64,000 bases of DNA from Pseudarthrobacter sp. SSS035 (GTDB taxonomy: Bacteria > Actinomycetota > Actinomycetes > Actinomycetales > Micrococcaceae): the NCBI RefSeq assembly GCF_023273875.1, contig NZ_CP096882.1, positions 1,364,001-1,428,000 of the forward strand. Direction: 5' to 3'. Below, piece after piece: positions 1-10,032 of this stretch; positions within the stretch are counted from its first letter, which is position 1; the number at the start of each line of letters is the position of its first letter. Under the pieces are notes generated by a model, which saw nothing but the letters and a program-made list of their open reading frames with translations, was not told the origin of the DNA and did no database searches. A program made the position numbers and the translations under genes.

Positions 1-1
1 G

Positions 2-322
2 CTCGCGCTCCTCAGCTTCGCCCGCAGCGGCGCGCTGCCCATGAACAAGGCGAGCGCCCTGCTCCAGGTCCATCCCACCTCGGTGACGAACGCCGTCGAC
101 CGTTTGGAAGGCTCGGGACTGGTGACACGCTCGCCGCATCCCACGGACGGCCGCACCACCCTGATCGAGCTCACCACGGAGGGGCGGATCGTTGCCAAAC
201 GGGCGACGGCGGTGCTCAACACCGAGGTTTTTGGCCAGTCAGGTTTCGACGCGGCCGACGTGGACCAGCTGATCCGTATCCTGGGCACGTTCCGCCGGAA
301 TGCCGGGGACTTTGCGGACTAA
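2..322 (+). CDS. MarR-family transcriptional regulator (5' end outside window)
   Basis: Only the C-terminal 106 residues are present; the reading frame is open to the window edge, so the start lies upstream. The fragment holds the recognition helix and wing of a MarR winged helix-turn-helix (a segment reading HPTSVTNAVDRLEGSGLV, then a wing with HPTDGRTTLIELT), followed by the long C-terminal dimerisation helix. MarR proteins are dimeric repressors or activators, often sensing aromatic compounds or oxidants. The regulated gene is probably outside the window, because the next gene downstream is convergent and has its own regulator-like features. Confidence 0.85.
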   Translation, partial: LALLSFARSGALPMNKASALLQVHPTSVTNAVDRLEGSGLVTRSPHPTDGRTTLIELTTEGRIVAKRATAVLNTEVFGQSGFDAADVDQLIRILGTFRRNAGDFAD

Positions 323-355
323 GCACGTCTCTTGGCGCTTGGCGGCCTTACGGGT

Positions 356-934
356 CTAGGAGCGCGGTTTGGCTCTGACGTGCATGCGTTCGCCCTGGGT
401 TCCAAAGAGGCTCAGGAACTCCACGGCTTCGGTGTCCGCGCGGCCGAACCAGTGGGGTACCCGGGTATCGAATTCAGCTGCTTCGCCGGGCCCCATCACC
501 AGGTCCTGACCGCCCAGGACCATCCTGAGTTTGCCGTTGAGCACATACAACCATTCGTACCCCTCATGGACTTGGGGGTCCGGCTGGTCCGGCGTGCCGG
601 CCGGCAGGATGTGCTTGTAGGCCTGGATCCCGCCGGGCCGTCTCGTCAGCGGGATGATGGTCATGCCGTGCCGGACCATGGGGCGCAGGTGCAGGCGGGG
701 ATCGCCCGTGGCGGGAGCCCCAACGAGTTCGTCCAGCGGGACCCGGTGCGCTTTGGCCAGCGGCAGCAGCAGCTCCAGGTTGGGGCGGCGCTGACCGGAT
801 TCCAGCCGTGAAAGTGTGCTGACCGAAATCCCGGTGGCCTCGGCCAGGGCCGCCAGGGTGGTGTTGCTGTTGAGGCGCAGGGCCCTGAGCCGGGGCCCCA
901 CCGCCGCCAGCACGTCGTCGAATTCTTCATCCAT
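356..934 (-). CDS. XRE-family regulator with C-terminal cupin domain
   Basis: 192 residues from ATG 934. The N-terminal third is a Cro/C1-type helix-turn-helix (TLAALAEATGISVSTLSRLE, residues about 28-50). The C-terminal half is a cupin barrel with the small-molecule pocket signature (HEGYEWLYVLNGKLRMVLG, then PGEAAEFDTRVPHWFG). This architecture is typical of regulators that bind a metabolite in the cupin and repress a neighbour. The frame stays open further upstream, but that would overlap the divergent flavoprotein gene, and the family usually begins at this Met. It is divergent from the flavoprotein at 1001 with only 66 bp between starts, so it probably controls that gene and itself. Confidence 0.87.
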   Translation of the reverse strand: MDEEFDDVLAAVGPRLRALRLNSNTTLAALAEATGISVSTLSRLESGQRRPNLELLLPLAKAHRVPLDELVGAPATGDPRLHLRPMVRHGMTIIPLTRRPGGIQAYKHILPAGTPDQPDPQVHEGYEWLYVLNGKLRMVLGGQDLVMGPGEAAEFDTRVPHWFGRADTEAVEFLSLFGTQGERMHVRAKPRS

Positions 935-1000
935 GTGCCCAGTTTGCCATTCCAGCAACTTTCCTTGCCAACCCGTGCAGGTGCCTCGGACCATGGAGTC

Positions 1001-1975
1001 ATGAGAACAGACAATGACAACACGTACGACGTCCTGATCATCGGTGGAGGGGCCGCCGGCCTGAGCGCCGCACAAATGTTGGGCCGGTCGCGCCGCTCCG
1101 TTGTGGTGGTTGATAGCGGCGAACCCCGCAACGCCCCCGCCCAGGGGGTCCACGGATTCCTGTCCCGCGATGGTGTCAGCCCCGCCGAACTCCTGAGGAT
1201 CGGACGTGCCGAAGCCGAGCACTACGGCGCACGGATAGTGGAGGGCGAGGCCGTTGCTGCTGCGGGCAATGCGGCCGACGGGTTTTCCGTGACCCTGGCG
1301 GACGGCAGCGTGATCCGCGGGCGCCGCCTGCTGATCACCACCGGGCTGGTGGACGAATTGCCGGGGATTGCCGGGCTCCGCGAGCGCTGGGGCAGGGATG
1401 TGCTGCACTGCCCGTTCTGCCACGGCTGGGAGGTGCAGGATCAGGCCATCGGCATTCTGGGCAACGGGCCTTGGTCCGTGCACCAGGCCCTGCTCTTCCG
1501 CCAGTGGAGCGGCAACATCACCCTGTTCCTGAACGACCTGACCCTGCCCACCGACGACGAGCTGGAGCAGTTGGCCGCCCGGGGCATCAGGGTGGTGGCG
1601 GGCGCCGTTGAATCATTGCGCGTGGAGCAGGACGTCCTGCGCGGTGTCGCCTTGGCCGGCGGACCCGAGATCGCCGTGGACGCGGTAGTGGTGGGACCCC
1701 AGGTGCGCGCACGGCTGGGCGCCTTCGCCGGGCTTGGCCTCGAGCCGGCACCCCATCCAATGGGGATCGGGGACTTCCTGGAGACCGATGCCGACGGCGC
1801 CACCGCGGTCCCGGGGGTGTGGGCGGCGGGCAACGTGACGGACATGCGTGCGCAGGTCCTGGCGTCGGCGGCGGCTGGTGCGTGGACCGCCGTCGTGATC
1901 AACAACCATCTGATGGCCGAGGAACTGGCCGCAGACGTCGCGGCCCACCGGGAAGCCCTATCGGTTGCCCGGTAA
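1001..1975 (+). CDS. NAD(P)/FAD-dependent oxidoreductase, thioredoxin-reductase-like
   Basis: 324 residues from ATG 1001. It has an N-terminal FAD Rossmann motif (DVLIIGGGAAGLSAAQMLGR), a redox-active CxxC pair in the HCPFCHGWEV segment (near residue 140), an NAD(P)-binding GILGNGPWSVHQALLF stretch, and the C-terminal FAD motif ending in GVWAAGNVTD. The order FAD - CxxC - NADPH - FAD is that of low-Mr thioredoxin reductases. The CPFC-HGWE variant marks a side family often found next to XRE-cupin regulators, as here, rather than the housekeeping TrxB, which usually sits beside trxA. Its physiological electron acceptor cannot be read from the sequence. The enzyme is cytoplasmic; no signal peptide is seen. 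Confidence 0.88.
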   Translation: MRTDNDNTYDVLIIGGGAAGLSAAQMLGRSRRSVVVVDSGEPRNAPAQGVHGFLSRDGVSPAELLRIGRAEAEHYGARIVEGEAVAAAGNAADGFSVTLADGSVIRGRRLLITTGLVDELPGIAGLRERWGRDVLHCPFCHGWEVQDQAIGILGNGPWSVHQALLFRQWSGNITLFLNDLTLPTDDELEQLAARGIRVVAGAVESLRVEQDVLRGVALAGGPEIAVDAVVVGPQVRARLGAFAGLGLEPAPHPMGIGDFLETDADGATAVPGVWAAGNVTDMRAQVLASAAAGAWTAVVINNHLMAEELAADVAAHREALSVAR

Positions 1976-1997
1976 TTGGTTGCCCGGTAATTGCCGG

Positions 1998-2774
1998 TCA
2001 GCGGTGGGTGAACTCGGGCTGCCGTTTTTCCGTAAAGGCGGCCATGCCTTCCTTCTGGTCCTCGCTGGCGAAAAGAGAGTGGAAGATCCGGCGTTCGAAC
2101 AGGACACCCTGGGCGAGCCCGGTTTCAAAGGCCGCGTTGACGGCTTCCTTCGCGAGCATGGCCACGGGCTTGGACTTGGACGCGATGACCTCCGCGGCCT
2201 TCAGCGCCTCCTCCACCACATTCTCCGCCGGCACCACGCGCGAGACTAGGCCCGAGCGTTCAGCCTCCTCGGCGCCGATGAAGCGCCCGGTGAGGATCAT
2301 GTCCATGGCCTTGGCTTTGCCCACGGCGCGCGTGAGCCGCTGCGAACCGCCCATGCCCGGCAGTACGCCGAGGTTGATCTCCGGCTGGCCGAACTTGGCG
2401 TTGTCCCCGGCGATGATGAAATCGCACATCATGGCCAGCTCGCAGCCGCCGCCCAGGGCGAAGCCGGACACGGCAGCGATGACAGGGATCCGCAGCCGGG
2501 TGAAGTCCTCCCAGCCCCGGAACCAGTCTGCGGCGTACATGTCCATGTAGCCCTGCGAGGCCATTTCCTTGATGTCGGCACCCGCGGCGAACGCCTTGGT
2601 CGAGCCGGTGATCACCACCGCGCCCACGCCGGGGTCGGTGTCCATGGCGGTGACGGCTGCCACGAGCTGGTCCATGGTGGCCTTGTCCAGGGCGTTGAGC
2701 GCCTCCGGCCGGTTGAGCGTGACCAGCCCTACCCGGCCGCGCTGTTCCACCAGGATGTTCGTGTACTCCGTCAT
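1998..2774 (-). CDS. Enoyl-CoA hydratase (crotonase family)
   Basis: 258 residues, the normal crotonase length. Oxyanion-hole motifs are present: AFAAGADIKEMA near residue 65, and FALGGGCELAMMCDFIIAGD with the two catalytic-type glutamates (CELA, and QPEINLGVLPG downstream). It would hydrate 2-enoyl-CoA to 3-hydroxyacyl-CoA; in valine breakdown the substrate is methacrylyl-CoA. It is the last gene of the mmsA - hydrolase - mmsB - hydratase cluster, 65 bp after mmsB and on the same strand, so cotranscription is likely. Its exact substrate is inferred from context. Confidence 0.9.
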   Translation of the reverse strand: MTEYTNILVEQRGRVGLVTLNRPEALNALDKATMDQLVAAVTAMDTDPGVGAVVITGSTKAFAAGADIKEMASQGYMDMYAADWFRGWEDFTRLRIPVIAAVSGFALGGGCELAMMCDFIIAGDNAKFGQPEINLGVLPGMGGSQRLTRAVGKAKAMDMILTGRFIGAEEAERSGLVSRVVPAENVVEEALKAAEVIASKSKPVAMLAKEAVNAAFETGLAQGVLFERRIFHSLFASEDQKEGMAAFTEKRQPEFTHR

Positions 2775-2839
2775 GCCTGACCTTTCAGCTGTTTTCGCGT
2801 GTTGCTGGTGCTGCAGGGTTGCCAGTGCTGCAGATGGTG

Positions 2840-3754
2840 CTAGTGCTGCGATTTGTCGCGGATATCGGTGATGATTCCGGAGAAGTCCCGGCCGGCTCCG
2901 CCTTCAGCGGCAAACGTATCGTAGATTTCCGAGGCGAGCGGTCCCAGCCGGGCCGCCACCCCGGTACTTTCCAGCGCATTCAGCGCCAGCCGCAGGTCCT
3001 TCGCCATCAGCGCCCCCGCGAAGCCCGGCTGGTAGTCGCGGTTGGCGGGGCTGGCGGGGACCGGTCCGGGAACAGGGCAGTTGGTGGTCAAGGCCCAGCA
3101 TTGTCCGGAGGCGTTGGAGGCGACGTCGAACAGCGCCTGGTGCGTCAGGCCCAGCTTCTCACCCAGCACAAAGGCTTCGCTGACCGCGATCATGGAGACC
3201 CCCAGGATGAGGTTGTTGCAGATCTTGGCGGCCTGGCCGCCGCCGTGCCCGCCGCAGTGGACCACGCGCTTGCCCATCACCTCGAGCAGCGGCCGGACCG
3301 CCTCGAAGTCCTCCGTCTCGCCGCCCACCATAAAGGTCAGCGTGCCGGCTTCCGCACCCACCACACCGCCCGAGACCGGGGCATCCACGGCACGGTGGCC
3401 GGCCGCAATGGCGAGCGCGGAGGCTTCGCGTGCCTCGTCAACGTTGATGGTGGAGCAGTCCAGGAACATGGTCCCCGGCTTGGCCTCGGCCAGCAGGCCC
3501 GGCTGTCCCTCCGCGCCGCGGTAGGCGTCCAGCACGTGCTGGCCGCTGGGGAACATTGTCAGCACCACGTCGGCACCGGCGATGGCGTCCAGCGGACTGG
3601 CCGCAGTGGGGACACCGTGCGTTTGGGCCGCGTCCAGCGCAGCGGGGACCACGTCGAAGCCCGCCACGGTGTAGCCGGCGCGGACCAGGTTCACTGCCAT
3701 GGGCCCGCCCATGTGGCCCAGGCCCAGGAAAGCGACGATGGTTTGTTCAGGCAT
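2840..3754 (-). CDS. mmsB: 3-hydroxyisobutyrate dehydrogenase
   Basis: 304 residues from ATG 3754. It starts with the NAD-binding GxGxMGxxM fold signature (AFLGLGHMGGPMAVNLVRAG), has the substrate-binding DAPVSGG loop near residue 120, and the catalytic Lys in GGGQAAKICNNLILG near residue 170. It oxidises 3-hydroxyisobutyrate to methylmalonate semialdehyde, the substrate of the MmsA encoded two genes upstream. The start codon overlaps the stop region of the preceding hydrolase gene by 8 nt, which implies translational coupling. A longer open frame upstream lies inside the hydrolase gene and is not used here. Confidence 0.93.
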   Translation of the reverse strand: MPEQTIVAFLGLGHMGGPMAVNLVRAGYTVAGFDVVPAALDAAQTHGVPTAASPLDAIAGADVVLTMFPSGQHVLDAYRGAEGQPGLLAEAKPGTMFLDCSTINVDEAREASALAIAAGHRAVDAPVSGGVVGAEAGTLTFMVGGETEDFEAVRPLLEVMGKRVVHCGGHGGGQAAKICNNLILGVSMIAVSEAFVLGEKLGLTHQALFDVASNASGQCWALTTNCPVPGPVPASPANRDYQPGFAGALMAKDLRLALNALESTGVAARLGPLASEIYDTFAAEGGAGRDFSGIITDIRDKSQH

Positions 3755-4828
3755 TGTCCGGCTCCTTTGTGTGCAGGTTGAGCTCCCGGTCCCCCAGCGG
3801 CGCGAAGAACCGTTCCATGTCCGACGCGTGCACCTCGTGCAGCGTGGCCGGCTTCCATTGCGGAATGCGGTCCTTGTCCACCACCTGCGCGCGGATCCCT
3901 TCGCGGAAGTCGGGCGCAACCAGGAACCGAAGCCCCACGCGGTATTCCTGCGCCAGCGCCTCGTCCAACGTCAGTCCCTTGGCCCGGCGGAGGGACTCCA
4001 GGGTCACCTTCACAGCCGTAGGCGACTTCGCTTCGATAGTGTCGGCGGCCTCGGCCGCTTCGGCCGCAGGCTCCCCGCCCAACGCGCCGCCCGAGGCCTC
4101 ATCCAGCGTCCGCAGCCGCCGCACAATGTCCTCCGCGTCATCACTGGCGTAGGCGGCATCGATCCAGCCGCGCTGCTCCTCCAGCCCGGAGGGCGGCGGG
4201 TCCTGGGCAAAGCGGACGACGGCGGCTTCCGCACTTTCGTGTTCGAGCGCGGCCGCCAGCTTCGGCAGGTTCCCCGACGGGACAAAGTGGTCCGCGAGGC
4301 CCAGGAACACCGCATCCGCCCCGGTCAGGTGGGCTCCGGTCAGCGCGGCATGGGTGCCGGTCTCTCCAGGTGACCTCGCCAGCAGCCAGGTCCCGCCGAC
4401 GTCGGGCACAAACCCGATGGTGGTCTCCGGCATTCCCGTCCGGGTCCGTTCGGTGACCACCCGCACCGAGCCGTGTGCGGAGATTCCCACGCCGCCGCCC
4501 AGCACGAGGCCGTCCATAAAGGCCACATAGGGCTTGGGGTAGGCGGCGATGAGGGAGTTCAGCCGGTATTCGTTCTGCCAGAAGTCAGCCGTTTCCGTAC
4601 CCCCGCCGAGGATGTCCCGGTAGATCGCCACAATGTCGCCCCCGGCGCAGAGGCCACGCTCTCCGGCGCCGTGCACCAGGACGGTGGCCACTCCGTCGTC
4701 GTCCGCCCAGGCGGTGAGCTGTTCCAGCATGGCGTCCACCATGCCGGCGTTCAGGGCATTGACGGCCTTGGGCCGGTTGAGCGTAATGATGCCCAGGTGG
4801 CCGCGCTTCTCGAACAGAACGTCCGCCA

Positions 4829-4829
<1 letters not shown>
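3747..4829 (-). CDS. 3-hydroxyisobutyryl-CoA hydrolase (enoyl-CoA hydratase/isomerase family)
   Basis: 360 residues from ATG 4829, longer than simple crotonases and matching HIBCH-type hydrolases. It shows the crotonase core (GLCAGGDIVAIYRD, then MDGLVLGGGVGISAHGSVRV) and the MPETTIGFVPDVGGTWLL segment conserved in hydrolases of this group, plus the extra C-terminal helical domain (residues about 200-360). It releases CoA from 3-hydroxyisobutyryl-CoA in valine degradation. The ATG overlaps the stop codon of mmsA (TGATG), so the two are coupled. Confidence 0.92.
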
Positions 4830-6328
<1,499 letters not shown>

Positions 6329-6380
6329 GATGCAAAGCTCCTTCGCATGTGATCCAGGTCATCTCTGCAAGCGAATATAC

Positions 6381-6392
6381 TCGGACTTCCTA
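6381..6392. promoter_or_regulatory. Imperfect palindrome in the mmsA promoter region
   Basis: TCGGACTTCCTA is nearly self-complementary (one mismatched pair) and lies just upstream of the AATATA/TATATT -10-like hexamer of the minus-strand mmsA operon. It may be an operator for a branched-chain amino acid regulator. No regulator gene is adjacent, so this is weak evidence. Confidence 0.25.
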
Positions 6393-6603
6393 CTAAATTC
6401 CAGACTGCCCCAAAAACCCTCGTGGCACACGCTGCCGCCGTCGTCGGCATTTGTTGCGGCACACCGTCCCGGGCCACTTTGACGTCGATCTGGACCCTCA
6501 AAACGCGATTCGACGGCGTGTCCGCGCCATAGTGCCCCGTCTTCGCAGGCACGTTCCAGCCACGGCAACGCCTCCGGGCAACAAGTTCGGTAAGTTAGGG
6601 ACT

Positions 6604-7410
6604 GTGAAGATTGCTACCTGGAATGTGAACTCCCTCCGTGCCCGCGCCGACCGTGTGGAGGCCTGGCTGCAGCGCAGCGATTGCGACGTCCTGGCCATCC
6701 AGGAGACCAAATGCAAGGACGAAAACTTCCCCTGGGAACTGTTCGAACGCATGGGCTATGAGGTGGCCCACTTCGGTGTGAACCAGTGGAACGGCGTGGC
6801 CATCGCGTCCCGGGTAGGCCTGGAAGACGTCGAGCGCACCTTCCTGGACCAGCCTCCGTTCGGGAAAGAAGGCAAGGACCCCGTCCAGGAAGCCCGCGCC
6901 ATGGCCGCGACCTGCGGCGGCGTCCGGGTCTGGAGCCTCTACGTGCCCAACGGCCGCTCCCTGGACGACGAACACATGCCGTACAAGATCAAGTGGCTTG
7001 AATCCCTGAAGACCCACGCCCAGGGCCTGGTGACCGCCGACCCGACAGCTCAGGTAGCCCTCATGGGTGACTGGAACATTGCGCCGTTCGACGACGACGT
7101 CTGGGACATCGACCTTTTCGTCAATAACAGGTACACCCATGTCAGCCCGCCGGAACGCGCGGCCTTCCACGCTTTCGAAGAGGCCGGATTCAAGGACGTG
7201 GCACGCGAGTACACGCCCGGTCCTGGCGTCTACACGTACTGGGATTACACCCAGCTGCGCTTCCCCAAAAAGGAGGGGATGCGCATTGACTTTGTCCTTG
7301 GCTCCCCCGCGTTGGCGGCCCGCGTCACGGGCGCGTCGATCGACCGCGAGGAACGCAAGGGCAAGGGCGCCTCGGACCACGCCCCCGTTCTGGTGGAACT
7401 GGCGGACTGA
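6604..7410 (+). CDS. xthA: Exodeoxyribonuclease III (ExoIII/APE family)
   Basis: 268 residues from GTG 6604, starting at the family-typical KIATWNVNSLRAR. Active-site signatures are all present: the metal-binding Glu in AIQETKCKD, the YVPNGR Tyr, GDWNIAP, and the terminal SDHAPV His with the upstream MRIDFVLGS. It cleaves 5' of abasic sites and degrades duplex DNA 3' to 5' in base excision repair. The frame is open upstream, but the GTG is preceded 7 nt earlier by TAAGTT, a -10-like hexamer, fitting leaderless transcription as in other genes of this window. Confidence 0.94.
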   Translation: MKIATWNVNSLRARADRVEAWLQRSDCDVLAIQETKCKDENFPWELFERMGYEVAHFGVNQWNGVAIASRVGLEDVERTFLDQPPFGKEGKDPVQEARAMAATCGGVRVWSLYVPNGRSLDDEHMPYKIKWLESLKTHAQGLVTADPTAQVALMGDWNIAPFDDDVWDIDLFVNNRYTHVSPPERAAFHAFEEAGFKDVAREYTPGPGVYTYWDYTQLRFPKKEGMRIDFVLGSPALAARVTGASIDREERKGKGASDHAPVLVELAD

Positions 7411-7444
7411 TGGCTGCAGCCGGGGCCCAGGAAGGGAGCGCGTG

Positions 7445-8479
7445 ATGACGGGAAACCTCTACCGGGGCCAGGCCGGGCTGCCGTTCTCCTCCACCCTGCG
7501 CGTCTACGAACCGCTGGAAGCCTTCCCGGAAGGACAGCGGGAGGCCATCCGGACCGCCGGTGCCCGCACAGCCTCCCGGGCCGCCGTCGAAAACGCCGAA
7601 CTGCTGGCCTCGCTGGGCCGGATCACCCGCTCCGGCGGGGACCCCTTCCCCACCGGGCGGACGGATCTGGTCCGCGTCACCAGCATTCCCGGTGTACCCC
7701 CCGGGCGGACCCCGCAGCCAGGAACGTCCGACGCCGGTGCTGCCGCCGGCCCGGGTGGCGCTGCCGGCCCGGATGCCAAGGCTGGCTTGGGTGCCGAGTC
7801 AGGCTTGGGTACCGGGATAGGCGCCGGTTCCGGCCTTGGGCCTGACGCCGGGGGCGACAGTGGGCGTGACGCTGGGTCCGGGCGCGTCCTGCTGTACTGC
7901 CCCAGCCAGCTGGTCCTGCGCGCCGGCCTCGCCGCCAATGCCCTCATGGAAGGCATCCACGGCCCGCTGGCCGAAATGCTGATTCCGGAAGAGCAGCGGG
8001 ACAAACACCAGGAACGCATTGACCAGGTCAAAGCCCGTGACGGCGCCATCCGTGTGCATACCCGCGCCTCCACGTGGGGCATCCCCTTCAGCTGGTTCTC
8101 GCTGTTTATGGAAGGCGACCACAAGGACGTCGTGGAATCGGGCGGGCGCATCCTCACCGTCAGGGTGTGGGCTCCCATCACCGAAGCCATGGAGCGGGCA
8201 CGGTACGCCGTGGCCCACCTGGCGCTGGCGGCACCGGACCTGGACATGCTGGACGACCTCGCGCAGCTGACCGAATGGCTGGAGCTGTTCCACGTCAATT
8301 CCATGGTGGAACTCGACTACGGCGCCGTGGCGGACAAGGTGTACCCGGACGAGTCGCCCATGGACATCCGGCTGGGCATCGAATGCCTGGCAGAGGGCGA
8401 CATGACAGGCGCCGCGGCGGCCTACCGCAGGCTGGCTTCCCGCTGGATTCCCATCCGGCAGCTCGCCCGCGCGTCCTGA
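7445..8479 (+). CDS. Conserved hypothetical protein with Gly/Ala-rich insert
   Basis: 344 residues from ATG 7445 (an in-frame GTG lies directly before it), with an AGGAAGGGAG ribosome site. I do not recognise the family. Residues about 1-75 and 140-344 are ordinary globular sequence, with segments such as VLLYCPSQLVLRAGLAANAL and HTRASTWGIPFSWFSLFMEGD. Between them lies a roughly 65-residue low-complexity linker rich in Gly, Ala, Pro and Asp. No signal peptide or membrane segment is seen, so it is probably cytoplasmic. It starts 34 bp after xthA on the same strand and may be cotranscribed with it. Confidence 0.75.
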   Translation: MTGNLYRGQAGLPFSSTLRVYEPLEAFPEGQREAIRTAGARTASRAAVENAELLASLGRITRSGGDPFPTGRTDLVRVTSIPGVPPGRTPQPGTSDAGAAAGPGGAAGPDAKAGLGAESGLGTGIGAGSGLGPDAGGDSGRDAGSGRVLLYCPSQLVLRAGLAANALMEGIHGPLAEMLIPEEQRDKHQERIDQVKARDGAIRVHTRASTWGIPFSWFSLFMEGDHKDVVESGGRILTVRVWAPITEAMERARYAVAHLALAAPDLDMLDDLAQLTEWLELFHVNSMVELDYGAVADKVYPDESPMDIRLGIECLAEGDMTGAAAAYRRLASRWIPIRQLARAS

Positions 8480-8587
8480 CCGCTTTTCCTGGACACGGCT
8501 TCTTCCTAGACACGGCTTCGCGACTGCGGCTTCCTGAACCCGGCGTCCTGGCCGCGGCATCCTGGCCGGATGCCACGCCGCGCCTCC

Positions 8588-9640
8588 TCAGGAAGGAGGC
8601 GGCGCCGTCGTACGCCTGATGATGAGCTGGTGGGGCGCGACGGCGGACCGGACCGCCCCGACCGTGCCGTCCAGTTCGTCGATGAGCATCTTGGTAGCCA
8701 GCTCGGCCTGTTCGTCGGGCCGTTGTCCCACGGTGGTCAGGCCCATCGCGTCGGCGAAATCGTGGTCATCGATCCCCACCACCGAGAGGTCCTCAGGGAC
8801 CCGCACGCCTACGCGTGCTGCTTCGAAGATGACGCCCATGGCCATTTCGTCGGAGGCGCAAAAGATGGCGGTCGGCTTCGGGCCGGGCTGGGCCCAGAGG
8901 CGCCGGAACGCCTCTTGGCCGCTGAGGACCGTGAAATCGCCCCATTCGTCCCACTCGGGGCGGGTGGGCAGCCCCGCTCCTGCCATAACGTCCTTGAAAG
9001 CCAGGATCCGCACGCGGGGGACGTCGAAATTAAGGTCCGTTTCGTCGTCGCCGTGCAGGAGGGCAATGTCCCGGTGGCCGAGGTCGATCAGGTGCCGTAC
9101 GGCGGTGGACGCTGCGGCGTAGTCGTCGATGCCGATGTACGCGCACTCCTCCACATGGCCGCCTACCACGATCAGCGGGATATCAATCTTTTGGAGGTGG
9201 TCAAGCTCGTCTTGGGTGAGGGCCATACAAAGGACAAGCAGGGCGTCAATCTGCTTGTAGACCATGGTTTTGCTGAACAGGCGTTCCCGGTTGCTGCCGT
9301 GTCCGCCCAGGTTGAAGAGGGAAAGATTGTAGTGGCGGGCGTGAAGTTCGCGGTCCGCGCCCTCAATGGCCTTGGAGAAGAACCAGCGGCTCACGAACGG
9401 AGCCAGCACGCCAATGGTCTTGGTGCGGCCGGTGGCCAGTCCGGAGGCTGAGGAGGAGGCGACGTAGCCCAGGGCCCCCGCCACCTCGAGGATCTTCTCC
9501 CGGGTGGCGGGCGAAACCCTGGGCAACCCGCGCACGGCCCGGGACACTGTGGCCGTGGACACCCCGGCGGCTGCTGCCACGTCTTCAATGCTGACGCCGC
9601 TGTGGCCGCCCCTTTGGGACCTCTCAGCCATCCGTGCCAC
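8588..9640 (-). CDS. LacI-family transcriptional regulator
   Basis: 350 residues from GTG 9640, chosen because GGAGGGG lies 5 nt upstream; an in-frame ATG three codons later (9631) is the alternative. The N-terminal LacI helix-turn-helix reads SIEDVAAAAGVSTATVSRAV with the hinge following, and residues 65-350 form the periplasmic-binding-protein-like effector domain (TKTIGVLAPFVSRWFF, GVRVPEDLSVVGIDD). It lies at the 3' end of the glucoside transport gene row on the same strand, making it the best candidate for the protein that binds the TGCAAGCGCTTACA sites at 13330 and 21797. The effector is unknown. Confidence 0.9.
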   Translation of the reverse strand: MARMAERSQRGGHSGVSIEDVAAAAGVSTATVSRAVRGLPRVSPATREKILEVAGALGYVASSSASGLATGRTKTIGVLAPFVSRWFFSKAIEGADRELHARHYNLSLFNLGGHGSNRERLFSKTMVYKQIDALLVLCMALTQDELDHLQKIDIPLIVVGGHVEECAYIGIDDYAAASTAVRHLIDLGHRDIALLHGDDETDLNFDVPRVRILAFKDVMAGAGLPTRPEWDEWGDFTVLSGQEAFRRLWAQPGPKPTAIFCASDEMAMGVIFEAARVGVRVPEDLSVVGIDDHDFADAMGLTTVGQRPDEQAELATKMLIDELDGTVGAVRSAVAPHQLIIRRTTAPPPS

Positions 9641-9780
9641 CGTTTCCCCTCCGCGTTCCCTGCATGCATTCGCTTTACTTCCAGCAATGCCTCCACGCCA
9701 TAGTATTTTGAGCCGCCCCCGCTTCGCAGTGTTACCTGCGCACCGACTGGCCACTCGCGGTTGGATCATTGGGGAGCGCG

Positions 9781-10032
9781 CTACCTCCGGTCCGGCAGCC
9801 GGCGGCGCAGCCGCACCATCCCGTAGACCGCCAAGAGCATGGCCAGCAGGCCAAGGGCCCACCAGAGCGCAGGCTGGCCTGTCACTTCCATCCATACTGT
9901 GACCACGAGCAGAACCACAGCCCAGAAGCCGAGGAACCCGATGATGATGTCAAAATCCTCGCCCGAACGCGCCAGCCGGCGTTCATTTCCCGCCCCTTTG
10001 GACTGCGGGGGTCGGGAAGCGCCCTTCGTCAC
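9781..10032 (-). CDS. Small two-helix membrane protein of the sugar ABC operon
   Basis: 83 residues: a charged, Ser/Arg-rich N-terminus (about 25 residues), two hydrophobic helices (FLGFWAVVLLVVTVWMEV and ALWWALGLLAMLLAVYGMV) and a very basic tail. Its ATG overlaps the stop codon of the upstream permease by 4 nt, so it belongs to the transporter operon. It has no canonical place in a MalEFG-type system and I know of no assigned function. It could be a small accessory or stabilising subunit, which is inference. Confidence 0.72.
   Translation of the reverse strand: MTKGASRPPQSKGAGNERRLARSGEDFDIIIGFLGFWAVVLLVVTVWMEVTGQPALWWALGLLAMLLAVYGMVRLRRRLPDRR

Noticed and set aside
935..1000. Upstream extension of the thioredoxin-reductase-like gene to an earlier ATG
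   Set aside because: It adds 22 residues without similarity before the FAD motif and nearly abuts the divergent XRE start at 934; the ATG at 1001 gives the normal N-terminus.
9660..9685. LacI-type operator before the LacI gene itself
   Set aside because: AGTAAAGCGAATGCA resembles one half of the TGCAAGCGCTTACA site, but the other half does not fit, so autoregulation is not supported by sequence alone.
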